From assembly GCA_021847645.1 (NCBI GenBank), contig JAJZQG010000033.1, positions 1 to 48,394 of the forward strand: a stretch of 48,394 nucleotides of DNA. The letters run 5' to 3'. This stretch comes from Myxococcales bacterium (GTDB lineage Bacteria > Myxococcota_A > Polyangia > Polyangiales > Polyangiaceae). Under the pieces are notes generated by a model. It worked only from the letters and a program-made list of their open reading frames with translations, ran no database searches and was not told the origin of the DNA. Position 1 is the stretch's first letter. Each line of letters opens with the position of its first letter. Below, one piece after another: positions 26,134-34,073 of this stretch. The translations under genes were made by a program, and so were the position numbers.

Positions 26134-26955
26134 ATGTCGCGGCCGTCGACCTCTCCCCGCGCTTCCTCGCCTTCGGCCGACCTCGTCGCCCGCGAAGCAA
26201 GTCTGGACCGCAGCTCTGCGACGGCTCGAGAACCTTCTCAGGCCCCCGGAAATCCTGTGAATAGGGCGTCGCACATGGCGTCCAACCGGGAGCAGCGACG
26301 CGTCGAGGCGGAAGAAGACAATGCGCTCATCCTGGCCGCACAGCAGGGCGATCCCCAAGCCTTTCGCAAGCTGGTGGAGAGGCACCAGCGGCGAGTGTTC
26401 GCCATCGCGGTCGGCATCGTGCGAGACGAGAACGATGCGCGGGAGCTCACCCAAGAGGCGTTCATCCGCGTCTACAAGGGGCTCGACCAGTTCAAGGGCG
26501 GCTCGAGCTTCTTCACTTGGCTGTACCGGATTGTCACCAACCTCGCCATCGACCTCATGCGTCGTCCGGGGCGGCGCGACGCGGAGTTCGTCGATGATCG
26601 GTACGCCAACGACGGGCAGAGCGACGAAGCCCTGGCTCCGTTCATGTCGCATGTCGATGGCGCCGACCCGTTTCAGGCGGTGCGGCGAGGCGAGATCACG
26701 CGACGGCTCCAGGAGGCCCTCGACGCGCTTCCCCCGTACCATCTGGGCGTCATTCTCATGAGAGAGGTGGAAGGTATGTCGTACGAGGAGATGGCGCAGG
26801 CGATGGGGGTGTCCAAGGGCACCATCATGAGTCGTCTGTTCCACGCGCGTCAGAAGCTGCAACGCGCACTCCGCGACTGCTACGCCGAAGAGGCCAGTGC
26901 CGGCTCGCCCGACAGCGCACCGGGCGTGCCCCCGGGGACGGAGGGAATGTCGTGA
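26134..26955 (+). CDS. ECF RNA polymerase sigma factor
   Basis: Encodes 273 aa from ATG 26134, with AGGGGG just upstream; ATG 26275 would give a standard 226-aa ECF factor and is equally possible because the first 47 residues are low-complexity. Region 2 is clear (LVERHQRRVFAIAVGIV, LTQEAFIRVYKGLDQFKG, FFTWLYRIVTNLAIDLMRR), as is region 4 (ALPPYHLGVILMREVEGMSY, EEMAQAMGVSKGTIMSRLFH). It directs transcription of a specific regulon, presumably released from the anti-sigma-like protein whose gene overlaps its stop (GTGA). Confidence 0.93.
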   Translation: MSRPSTSPRASSPSADLVAREASLDRSSATAREPSQAPGNPVNRASHMASNREQRRVEAEEDNALILAAQQGDPQAFRKLVERHQRRVFAIAVGIVRDENDARELTQEAFIRVYKGLDQFKGGSSFFTWLYRIVTNLAIDLMRRPGRRDAEFVDDRYANDGQSDEALAPFMSHVDGADPFQAVRRGEITRRLQEALDALPPYHLGVILMREVEGMSYEEMAQAMGVSKGTIMSRLFHARQKLQRALRDCYAEEASAGSPDSAPGVPPGTEGMS

Positions 26956-27575
26956 GCGGCCTTCCTGTGACCGATCAAGACCTGATGCTCTATGTCGACG
27001 GCGAGCTCGACGCACAGCGCGTGGCGGACGTCGAGGCCGAATTGGCCCGCTCGCCCCGCGCGCGCGAGTTGGTGGCGTCGATCCAGCACGCGGGCGCGTT
27101 GGTGCGTGCTCATGCGGACGAACGGGCGAGCGCCGCTGGGGCGGACGGCATCGCCGATCTGGTCATGTCGCGCATCGACGCCGAGACGGCCGCGAACGTA
27201 GTGCCATTGCCGGACCGCAGCCACAGTCCACGGTCGGCCGGCGTGCGTCAGCCATCCTCCCGAAGCGGTCTGTGGTACGCCGTGGGCGGGTTGGCAGCCG
27301 CGGCAGCCGCAGCTCTCGTGGTCTGGCGGCTGGTGGGCGCCGACCTGACGCCCCAAGCGCTCAACCCCCCGCATCCTTCGGTCGAGCCGCCGTCCCCTGC
27401 AGGGCCTGAGGTGGCGTCGGCGCGGAGCGCGGTGCCGGACGCGGACCAGGAGCCAAGCGTGTCGGTGGACGCGGTTGACTTCGGTGCCAGGACGGGCACG
27501 ATTTTCTACGTGCCAGCGGACAAGGGAACGACGACAATCGTCTGGCTCTCGGACGAGGAGTCCGGAGGCGACTGA
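26952..27575 (+). CDS. Membrane anti-sigma-factor-like protein
   Basis: Encodes 207 aa from a GTG that overlaps the sigma stop. Residues 7-45 (DQDLMLYVDGELDAQRVADV, EAELARSPRARELV) match the N-terminal sigma-binding domain of anti-sigma factors. A single membrane span lies at about 108-127 (WYAVGGLAAAAAAALVVWRL). The His-x3-Cys-x2-Cys zinc motif of many such proteins is absent. About 80 residues lie outside the membrane and end with FGARTGTIFYVPADKGTTTI. Gene order makes it the likely inhibitor of the sigma factor. Confidence 0.75.
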   Translation: MSGLPVTDQDLMLYVDGELDAQRVADVEAELARSPRARELVASIQHAGALVRAHADERASAAGADGIADLVMSRIDAETAANVVPLPDRSHSPRSAGVRQPSSRSGLWYAVGGLAAAAAAALVVWRLVGADLTPQALNPPHPSVEPPSPAGPEVASARSAVPDADQEPSVSVDAVDFGARTGTIFYVPADKGTTTIVWLSDEESGGD

Positions 27576-28156
27576 TGCGGACTGTGAATCGACACGCAGC
27601 GGCGATGGTGATGACGTTGGCCCTGGTGGGCGCGGCGACGGCTGCAGCCGGAGCCCCCGGCAAGGCCACGAAGAAGCCGACCCCGGCTGCCTCCTCGAGC
27701 GCGAGCGCTGCGCCCGCAGCGCAGATCCCCGCCCAGATCATGGTGCTGCACGCGACCAACACGGGCGGAGGAATCGATCCGCGCATCGGCCCGCTGCCCC
27801 AGCTCAAGCTCCCGCCGTTCTCCGCGTACAACACGTACAAGCTGCTCGGTCGCAACGCCATCACGTTGACCACGGCCCTCCCGGACACCACCACGCTTCC
27901 CAACGGCCGCGTCTTGCGCACCGTGCTCAAGGCCGTGTTGCCGGACCAGAAGTACCGCGTGTCAGCCAGCATCAGCCGTCCTCGCGACGACAAGGCGCAG
28001 GAGGACACGTTCCTGCCCCTGCTCGAGGTCACGGCCAAGAGCGGCGAGACGTTCTTCGTGGCCGGACAGAGCTATCGGGGAGGCATTCTGGTCGTGGGGA
28101 TCCGTGTCGGACCAGAGCCCGCGCCGGCGCCGCCTCCCGAGCCCGACAAGAAGTAG
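27575..28156 (+). CDS. Secreted hypothetical protein of the sigma operon
   Basis: Encodes 193 aa. Its ATG overlaps the previous stop by one base (TGATG). A signal peptide (MVMTLALVGAATAAAG) is followed by an Ala/Ser/Pro-rich linker and a compact, beta-rich domain from about residue 50 (AQIMVLHATNTGGGIDPRIG, RVLRTVLKAVLPDQKYRVSA, FFVAGQSYRGGILVVGIRVG). The motif VLHATN followed by G.G.D.R is reminiscent of small periplasmic proteins found behind ECF systems in myxobacteria, but I do not recognise a named family. It ends in a Pro/Glu tail. Confidence 0.65.
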   Translation: MRTVNRHAAAMVMTLALVGAATAAAGAPGKATKKPTPAASSSASAAPAAQIPAQIMVLHATNTGGGIDPRIGPLPQLKLPPFSAYNTYKLLGRNAITLTTALPDTTTLPNGRVLRTVLKAVLPDQKYRVSASISRPRDDKAQEDTFLPLLEVTAKSGETFFVAGQSYRGGILVVGIRVGPEPAPAPPPEPDKK

Positions 28157-28343
28157 GGGCTTCCCATCTGAAGTCCATCCCGTTCGGGGAAGGGCACGGC
28201 ACCTCGTCGTGTCCCGGTCTTGCGCGGCATCGCCGCTCTTGGCTCGTGCACTGCGTCCCACTGCTGCCGATCTCGCCTCGCTCGCCGACCTCACGCCGCG
28301 CCGGTTGTCCGATGCGCTCGCCTATCCGAGCGCTCGAGGCTCG

Positions 28344-28352
28344 TGCTACAGT
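28344..28352 (+). promoter_or_regulatory. Extended -10 element before tRNA-Arg
   Basis: TGCTACAGT, an extended -10 (TGn-TACAGT), ends 11 nt before the first base of the tRNA. No good -35 box is seen. Confidence 0.4.
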
Positions 28353-28363
28353 GCGCGTCGCAA

Positions 28364-28440
28364 GCGCCCGTAGCTCAGTTGGATAGAGCAGCGGCCTTCT
28401 AAGCCGCGGGTCGTGCGTTCGAGTCGCACCGGGCGTGCCA
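28364..28440 (+). tRNA. tRNA-Arg (anticodon UCU), CCA encoded
   Basis: A 77-nt cloverleaf: acceptor GCGCCCG pairs with CGGGCGT (one G-U pair), D arm GCTC/GAGC, anticodon stem GCGGC/GCCGC with loop CTTCTAA giving anticodon TCT, T arm GTGCG-TTCGAGT-CGCAC. The 3' CCA is encoded. It decodes AGA and AGG, rare codons in this GC-rich genome. Confidence 0.95.
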
Positions 28441-28491
28441 CGGCAACCTTGCGGAAGCCGCCGCCCTTGCATGGGAAACGGCTCTGCGTTG

Positions 28492-28500
28492 TGCTACCTT
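28492..28500 (+). promoter_or_regulatory. Extended -10 element before the SerA-like gene
   Basis: TGCTACCTT lies 13 nt before the ATG at 28514, implying a start site only a few bases upstream and a nearly leaderless mRNA. No -35 box at the right distance. Confidence 0.4.
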
Positions 28501-28513
28501 CGATGCCCCTGAC

Positions 28514-29728
28514 ATGCGCCTGCTCATCGCCGACACCCTTCATCCCTTCGCGATCGAGGAGCTTCGTCACTTGGGCGTAGACGTTGTCTACGAACCCGAG
28601 ATTGACAGCGACTCTCTCCCCAATGCGTTGCAGAACGTGGGCATTCTCGTGGTGCGCTCCAAGCGCGTCAGCGCCGAGGCCATTGCCTCGTCGGCCGCGC
28701 TCAACCTGATCGTGCGCGCCGGCCACGGCGTGGGAAATATCGACGTGCAAGCCGCCAGCGCACGCGGCATCTACGTGGCGAGCTGCACCGGCAAGAATGC
28801 AGTCGCCGTCGCCGAGCTGACGATGGGGCTGATTCTGGCCTTGGACAGGCGCATCCCCGATGCCGTCGCATCCGTCAAGGCGGGCCGTTGGGAAAAGGGC
28901 AACTTCTCCCGCGCCGACGGCCTGTACGGCAAGCGAATCGGCATCATGGGGCTGGGCGCGGTGGGACGCGAGGTGCTCACCCGCGCTCGCGCGTTCGGTC
29001 TCGTGCCGTACGCCTGGTCACGCTCGATGACCATGCAGCGTGCGCGGGACTTCGACGTCATCCCGGTCAACTCTCCGGTGGACCTCGCCGCCAAGTCCGA
29101 CATCCTGACCGTGCACCTGGCTGCCAACGACCGCACGCGTGGGATCGTCTCCCGTGAAGTGCTCGAGGCTCTGCCCGACGGCGCCGTCTTCATCAACACG
29201 GCCCGCAGCGAGATCGTCGACTATGCGGCGCTCGCCCAGATCGCTCCCAAGAAAGGCCTGCGTGTCGGCCTCGACGTCTACGCGCAGTTCCCCCACGTTC
29301 AGAGCGGCGAGTTCGAGCCACCCACCTTCGATCCGTCCGTGCTCTGGTATGGCACCCCTCACGTCGGCGCCCAGACCATGCACGCCAAGAAGGCTGTCGC
29401 GGCCGAAACCGTTCGCATCATCCGCTCGTTCCTCGTCGAGGGAACGGTGCCCAATGTCTCGAATGTCCGCTCCGCCTCCAGCGCCCGCTACCAGCTCGTC
29501 GTTCGCCACTATGACAAGATCGGTGCCCTTGCCAACATCCTCAATGTGATCAAGCGCCACGGCATGAATGTCGAGGAGCTGACCACCAACGTGTTCGATC
29601 ACTCCACCGCTGCCTGCACTCGCCTCAACTTGATCTCGCGTCCGAGCGAAGCCTGCGTGCAGGAGATCGGCGCCTTCAAGGACGAGGTCTTGCACGTCGA
29701 CGTGGTCGCACTTCCGATCCGTGCCTGA
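28514..29728 (+). CDS. D-3-phosphoglycerate dehydrogenase-like protein with ACT domain
   Basis: Encodes 404 aa. It looks like SerA, which oxidises 3-phosphoglycerate in serine synthesis. Visible: RAGHGVGNIDV (usually AGVGVDNID), cofactor motif GIMGLGAVGREVL, R231 in NTARSEIVD, H283 in GTPHVGAQT, and a C-terminal ACT domain (about 325-404: KIGALANILNVIKRHGMNVE). The usual acid-proline pair after LDV, which supplies the catalytic Glu, is replaced: the sequence is GLDVYAQFP, with F259 in the Glu position. Several other signature residues also deviate. It may be a divergent enzyme with another acid, or another 2-hydroxyacid dehydrogenase. Confidence 0.8.
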   Translation: MRLLIADTLHPFAIEELRHLGVDVVYEPEIDSDSLPNALQNVGILVVRSKRVSAEAIASSAALNLIVRAGHGVGNIDVQAASARGIYVASCTGKNAVAVAELTMGLILALDRRIPDAVASVKAGRWEKGNFSRADGLYGKRIGIMGLGAVGREVLTRARAFGLVPYAWSRSMTMQRARDFDVIPVNSPVDLAAKSDILTVHLAANDRTRGIVSREVLEALPDGAVFINTARSEIVDYAALAQIAPKKGLRVGLDVYAQFPHVQSGEFEPPTFDPSVLWYGTPHVGAQTMHAKKAVAAETVRIIRSFLVEGTVPNVSNVRSASSARYQLVVRHYDKIGALANILNVIKRHGMNVEELTTNVFDHSTAACTRLNLISRPSEACVQEIGAFKDEVLHVDVVALPIRA

Positions 29729-29811
29729 AGGCCGTCCGTGTCGCGCAGCTTGACCTCGCGCCCCGAGAGCACACGGGACGTCCTGGCGAAGGTTCGCCAT
29801 TCGGAGCTCGC

Positions 29812-30534
29812 ATGAAGTTGATGAATGTTCGAGAGTTGGCGGCACGAGCCGCGACTGCCGTGATGCTGGTGGGCGCGCTGTCGTCGGGTTGCAGCAAGGC
29901 CGCCACCAGTTCTTCGGCGCCGGTCGACGAGACTTCGCTTCGCCCCAACGGCTCGCGCAAGATCAAGGTGGGCTTCCAGACCGGAACCCCGTCCACGGCA
30001 GCCGCGCCCACCGACGAGCCGGCCCACGATCCGGGCATGATGGCCGCTCAGCCCGAGCCGCCCGAAAGCGACTTGACCTGGACCGCGCCCTCTTCGTGGA
30101 CCAGCTCGACACCGTCGAGCCAGATGCGATTGGCGCAGTACTCCATCCCGCGCGCCAAGGGCGACACGCAAGACGCCGAGCTGGCCGTGTTCCACCTGGG
30201 CACGGCGGGCGGAGGAGTCGACGAAACGTTCAAGCGTTGGGAGGAATCCTTCGACCCGGCAGCCATCAAGACCGCGAAGCGATCGCAGCGCAAAGCCGGT
30301 GACATGGATGTGCACGTGCTCGAGATCGCAGGGAGCTATCACGCCGACATGGCCATGGTGGCGGGCGACGCCGGCTCGCCACCTCCCGCCCAGCAGGGCG
30401 TGCGTTTCATCGGCGCGATGGTGATGGCGCCCTCCGGGCCTTACTTCTTCAAGCTCATCGGGCCCGACAAGACGGTGGCTGCAGCCCGCGACGACTTCCT
30501 CAAGCTGCTCGACTCTTGCAAGATGTCCCCCTGA
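29812..30534 (+). CDS. Hypothetical lipoprotein
   Basis: Encodes 240 aa; GGAG lies 6 nt before the ATG. The lipobox is in ALSSGC. After a Pro/Ala-rich linker the domain begins with LTWTAPSSW and RLAQYSIPRAKGDTQDAELA followed by VFHLG, then a conserved-looking core ending with FFKLIGPDKTVAAARDDFLK. It resembles lipoproteins of planctomycete and myxobacterial genomes that precede no particular pathway; function unknown. The stop overlaps the start of the GtrA gene (TGATG). Confidence 0.7.
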   Translation: MKLMNVRELAARAATAVMLVGALSSGCSKAATSSSAPVDETSLRPNGSRKIKVGFQTGTPSTAAAPTDEPAHDPGMMAAQPEPPESDLTWTAPSSWTSSTPSSQMRLAQYSIPRAKGDTQDAELAVFHLGTAGGGVDETFKRWEESFDPAAIKTAKRSQRKAGDMDVHVLEIAGSYHADMAMVAGDAGSPPPAQQGVRFIGAMVMAPSGPYFFKLIGPDKTVAAARDDFLKLLDSCKMSP

Positions 30535-31067
30535 TGCCATCTCCCCAGCGCGCCCCGCAGGCTGCGCCCCCACGCTCCGCGGCCTGGAGGCACCGCCTTC
30601 GGCGTGCCCTGCGTGAGAGCGCCACGCTGATGCGAGCTGGCGTCTCGTCCGGGATCGCCACCGCCGTCGATGGTGTTGCCTATCAGGGCGTGCTGCTTCT
30701 CGGAGGAGGCTACGGCACGGCCTCTGCCCTCGGCGCCGTGCTGGGCGCCATCACCAACTTCACCATCAACCGGAATTGGACGTTCCCCGGCAGCAAGCGT
30801 GGTCTGGTCCTGCAGTGGCTTCGCTACGTGGTCGCCTCGACGGCCACCTACGCGGTACTGCGCTTGTCGCTGTACGTGCTCATCGAGTTGGTGGGGCTCG
30901 ACGAGCACGTCGCGTGGGTTCCCGCCAAGCTCGTTGCGTGGGCCCTGGCGTCCTATCCCATCCAGCGCTTCTTCGTGTTCGGGCGCCGTGCCGTCCCCGG
31001 CGCGCCTCCCGCTGCCGGGCACGCCGACAGCACCGATTCCCGACGCGATCCCGTCGTTGGGCCGTGA
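30534..31067 (+). CDS. GtrA-family membrane protein
   Basis: Encodes 177 aa from ATG 30534, which overlaps the previous stop; the earlier in-frame codon at 30516 would need a longer overlap. Four membrane helices are visible: GIATAVDGVAYQGVLLLGGG, SALGAVLGAITNFTINRNWT, YVVASTATYAVLRLSLYVLI and WVPAKLVAWALASYPIQRFF. The NFTINRNWTF motif after helix 2 is the GtrA signature. Family members are thought to flip undecaprenyl-phosphate-linked sugars for surface glycan modification. The glycoside hydrolase gene follows 37 bp downstream. Confidence 0.85.
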   Translation: MPSPQRAPQAAPPRSAAWRHRLRRALRESATLMRAGVSSGIATAVDGVAYQGVLLLGGGYGTASALGAVLGAITNFTINRNWTFPGSKRGLVLQWLRYVVASTATYAVLRLSLYVLIELVGLDEHVAWVPAKLVAWALASYPIQRFFVFGRRAVPGAPPAAGHADSTDSRRDPVVGP

Positions 31068-31104
31068 CTCGCTCGCCACCGGTCTTCGTGCGACACTGCG
31101 CCTC

Positions 31105-33039
31105 GTGCGCCGCATCGCCGTCCTCCATTGCGCAGCCCTGGGCCTGACCGTCGCCCTCGCCTGCTCCACGGCCTCCGCAGCGCACATCGTCCGCGTGACC
31201 ACCGATCACACCTCGATCGATCTCGGCGCACGCTTCGAGGCCCGCGTCGATCTCGATCGGGCCTACGACAACCCCTTCGACCCGTCGGAAATCAGGGTCG
31301 ACGCCCTGGTGGTCACGCCCAGCGGAACGGTCCACCACCTGCCAGCGTTCTGGGACCGCGACGTCGCGCGATCCCTGGTCGACGGACGCGAGGTGCTGAC
31401 CGCGTCGGGCGACGGGTTCTTCCACGTGCGCTACGCACCGATGGAGGAGGGGCGCCACGAGCTGACGATCGTTGCCCGCGACGCGGCGGGACAGGACGTG
31501 TCTGCTTCGACCAGCTTCGAGGTGGGCCCCGGCAACGCGCGCGGCTTCGTGCACGTCGACCCCCGCGACCCGCTTGCATTGTCCTACGACGACGGCACGC
31601 CCTACGTGCCCATCGGTGCGAACGTGGCCTGGTCGACCGCGCCGTCGGCCGGCTACGACATGGACGAGTACCTCTCCGAGATTGCGGCCGCGGGGGGCAC
31701 CTGGTCGCGCCTGTGGATGACGCACTTCGGGGAAGGGTGGACGATCGAGGGGTCGGCGCGTGATCCTTCAGGCTACTACGCGGGCCTGGGACGCTACAGC
31801 GTCGAAGTAGCCAGCCGTCTCGACCGGGTGTTCGAGGCGGCCGAAGCGCGCGGGATCGGCATTCAACTCGTGCTCTGGCAGCACAGCCAGTTCGAGACCG
31901 CCGCCTGGTCGAGCTGGGCTCAGAACCCCTACAACGCGGCCAACGGCGGCCCGGCCGCCGACAGCAAGGCGTTCTTCGAAAGCCCGGTGGCTATCGAGCT
32001 CTCGCAGCGTCGTATTCGCTATCTGGTCGGGCGCTATGCCGCGTACCGCTCGCTGCTCGCCTGGGAGATCATGAACGAGATGGACGGCGTGCAGGCGCCG
32101 TTCAAGCTCGTCTCGGGTTGGTGCGCGCAGCGCGCCCGCGACCTGCGTCTCGAAGACCCGTATCGTCACCTGGTCACGACCAGCTACCTGGTGCGGCCCT
32201 ACCTCGGCGCCGCCGACGCGTATGCTTCCGACGTCTACGATATCGCGCAGGGGCACGCCTACGGCGGCGCGCTCGGCGTTGGGATCCCCAAGGACGCCCA
32301 GGCGCTTCGCAAGTACGGGAAGCCTCTTGTCTTTGGCGAATTCGGCCTGGATTTCCAGGGTGACGTCGACCTGAGTGACCCGCAAGGCGTGCACCTCGCG
32401 GAGGGATCGTGGATCGCCTTGGCGAGCGGCTATTGGGGCGGCGCCATGTCCTGGTGGTGGGACAGCTACCTGCGTCCCAACGATCTGTGGTCGACCCAGC
32501 AAGGTCTGGCCACGTTCGTGCGCAAGGTCGATCTGCGGGGCATGCACGATGCCTTGTCCGACAGCGTGACCGCCGTCGACGCGCACGGTCGAAAGCTCGA
32601 CGTCTTTGGCCGCCAGGGGACAAGCGGCGCGGTGCTGTACGTGCGCGATCCCGAAGCCCGCTGGGAAGTGGCCGTCACCTCCGGACTGCCGCATGTCGAG
32701 GGAGCGAGCGTGAGCGTGCCGTGCGAACCAGGCAAGGCCTGCGAAACCCGTGCATACGACACCGCGACGGGAGACGAGCTCGGGCAAGCGATGCACGTGC
32801 AAGGCGGCGCCCAAAGTGTGGCGTGGCTATCGTTGCCCACATTTGATGGCTCCGTCGCCGTCACGGTCCGCCCCGCGCGGGCAGAGCCGGATGTCGTGTC
32901 GGCCCGCGGCGGATGCAGTGTGTCCGGCTGGTTGCGCTCACCAGGCGAGGAAGGTTGTTGGGGAGTTCTCGTCGTCGTGCTTGGAATGGCGGGTAGCGCG
33001 AGGCTCCGGACAAAACCGCGCCTGTCCGGTGTCGGATGA
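31105..33039 (+). CDS. Secreted glycoside hydrolase (GH5-like) with DUF5060-type domain and sorting tail
   Basis: Encodes 644 aa from GTG 31105, which gives a complete signal peptide (RIAVLHCAALGLTVALACST, cleavage near SAA); TTG 31057 is an alternative. Residues 30-145 resemble the DUF5060 domain (YDNPFDPSEIRVDALVVTPS, LPAFWDRD). The catalytic barrel follows, with YVPIGANVAW, the acid/base E325 in AWEIMNEMDG and nucleophile E412 in LVFGEFGLD, spaced as in clan A hydrolases. The end (GGCSVSG, WGVLVVVLGMAGSARLRTK) looks like a MYXO-CTERM sorting signal. Substrate unknown. The operon with GtrA suggests a link to surface glycans. Confidence 0.8.
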   Translation: MRRIAVLHCAALGLTVALACSTASAAHIVRVTTDHTSIDLGARFEARVDLDRAYDNPFDPSEIRVDALVVTPSGTVHHLPAFWDRDVARSLVDGREVLTASGDGFFHVRYAPMEEGRHELTIVARDAAGQDVSASTSFEVGPGNARGFVHVDPRDPLALSYDDGTPYVPIGANVAWSTAPSAGYDMDEYLSEIAAAGGTWSRLWMTHFGEGWTIEGSARDPSGYYAGLGRYSVEVASRLDRVFEAAEARGIGIQLVLWQHSQFETAAWSSWAQNPYNAANGGPAADSKAFFESPVAIELSQRRIRYLVGRYAAYRSLLAWEIMNEMDGVQAPFKLVSGWCAQRARDLRLEDPYRHLVTTSYLVRPYLGAADAYASDVYDIAQGHAYGGALGVGIPKDAQALRKYGKPLVFGEFGLDFQGDVDLSDPQGVHLAEGSWIALASGYWGGAMSWWWDSYLRPNDLWSTQQGLATFVRKVDLRGMHDALSDSVTAVDAHGRKLDVFGRQGTSGAVLYVRDPEARWEVAVTSGLPHVEGASVSVPCEPGKACETRAYDTATGDELGQAMHVQGGAQSVAWLSLPTFDGSVAVTVRPARAEPDVVSARGGCSVSGWLRSPGEEGCWGVLVVVLGMAGSARLRTKPRLSGVG

Positions 33040-33089
33040 GCTCGCGCTCCCCCTGAGCTTCCCGGCGATCGACGCCCACGAGCGCGAGC
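33040..33089. other. Inverted repeat between convergent genes
   Basis: GCTCGCGCTC (33040-33049) and GAGCGCGAGC (33080-33089) are complementary over 10 bp with a 30-nt loop, directly after the hydrolase stop codon. It could form a large terminator-like hairpin shared by the convergent genes, but there is no T-run. Confidence 0.3.
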
Positions 33090-33134
33090 GGCAGCACCCG
33101 GCCAGCAAGGACGTGTCGTGCGCGCGGCCGAGCT

Positions 33135-33899
33135 TCAGCGCGTGTCTGCGCCCGGGATGCGGTGCCCGAGCCTGTCTGCCGCAAGGCACACCTGGTAGAC
33201 GAGCGCTGCCAGGTCCTGGTCACGCACGCGCGCCAGGGGCAGGAACCCTTGGGCCACGAGCCGCTGCGCGCCGCCACTGCTCCGGACCAGCACGACTCGC
33301 GCGTATCCCACGCCCCCGAGTCCGCCCAACAACATCGACACGTCGAGCCCTGCGTTCAGCTCGCCGATGTCCGCCTCCACGCCCAGCATCGGCTCGCCCT
33401 CGCAGAACGGCTCGGTGCCGTCCACCACGAACACCTTCGCGACGTGACTCCGGCTCCCTTCGAGAGGAACGAGTACCTCGACGTACCGGTCCTGCGTGCG
33501 CCATCTCGCGCCCAGCTCGCCCAGGACTGTCTCGATGCGGTCTGGAAGGTCGCCCAGCCGACCTCTGCTGGCCGCCGTCTTCAGCGGTGAGATGCCTGCC
33601 GGGCTCCCCGCAGGTTCGGCCGCCGCGCCGGCATCCGAAGGCGCGGGCGCGACCGGCACGGCGGCAGCTGGCTCCATCGTGTGGTCCCGCACCACGGGCG
33701 GCGGTCCCCAAGAAGCGGGCAGCGGTCGAGCTTCGGCGATCGGCAGTCCGGCCGACGGCGCACCGCGCGCCTGCGCTCGGCGGGCGAGCAGAGCCTTCTT
33801 TCGGGCGCTGTACTCGAACGCGGTCAGCCCGCCCACCTGGCGCTCTACCTCCAGCTCGGCCAACTGCTGCTCGAACGACTTGCCAGAAGAGTCCTGCAT
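33135..33899 (-). CDS. Hypothetical protein with SHOCT-like N-terminus
   Basis: Encodes 254 aa; ATG 33899 has GGAGG 7 nt upstream, so the longer frame to 33971 is rejected. Residues 5-45 (FEQQLAELEVERQVGGLTAF, EYSARKKALLARR) follow the SHOCT pattern of a short helical oligomerisation or binding domain. A Pro/Ala-rich linker follows, then about 130 residues of alternating strands and helices (DRIETVLGELGARWRTQDRY, RSHVAKVFVVDG) that resemble a YbjN or T3SS-chaperone-like fold. No membrane span. Function unknown. The gene converges with the glycoside hydrolase gene. Confidence 0.55.
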   Translation of the reverse strand: MQDSSGKSFEQQLAELEVERQVGGLTAFEYSARKKALLARRAQARGAPSAGLPIAEARPLPASWGPPPVVRDHTMEPAAAVPVAPAPSDAGAAAEPAGSPAGISPLKTAASRGRLGDLPDRIETVLGELGARWRTQDRYVEVLVPLEGSRSHVAKVFVVDGTEPFCEGEPMLGVEADIGELNAGLDVSMLLGGLGGVGYARVVLVRSSGGAQRLVAQGFLPLARVRDQDLAALVYQVCLAADRLGHRIPGADTR

Positions 33900-34073
33900 C
33901 GATGGCCTCCGCAACCTGGCAGCATGAAGGAGCCGCAACACCACCGCAAGGCGTGTCTGCGTTGCCACCATGCGCGAACGGCCAGTGGCATCGGACGTGG
34001 CGCCGAAGGTCAGCCGTGAGGTGCGCCGAACGTGGAAGAAGGGTAGGCGAAGCGCGGGGAAGTGGATCGGAGA

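Noticed and set aside
25030..27015. A 661-aa minus-strand frame across HtrA and the sigma factor
   Set aside because: Antisense to two clear genes; no domain.
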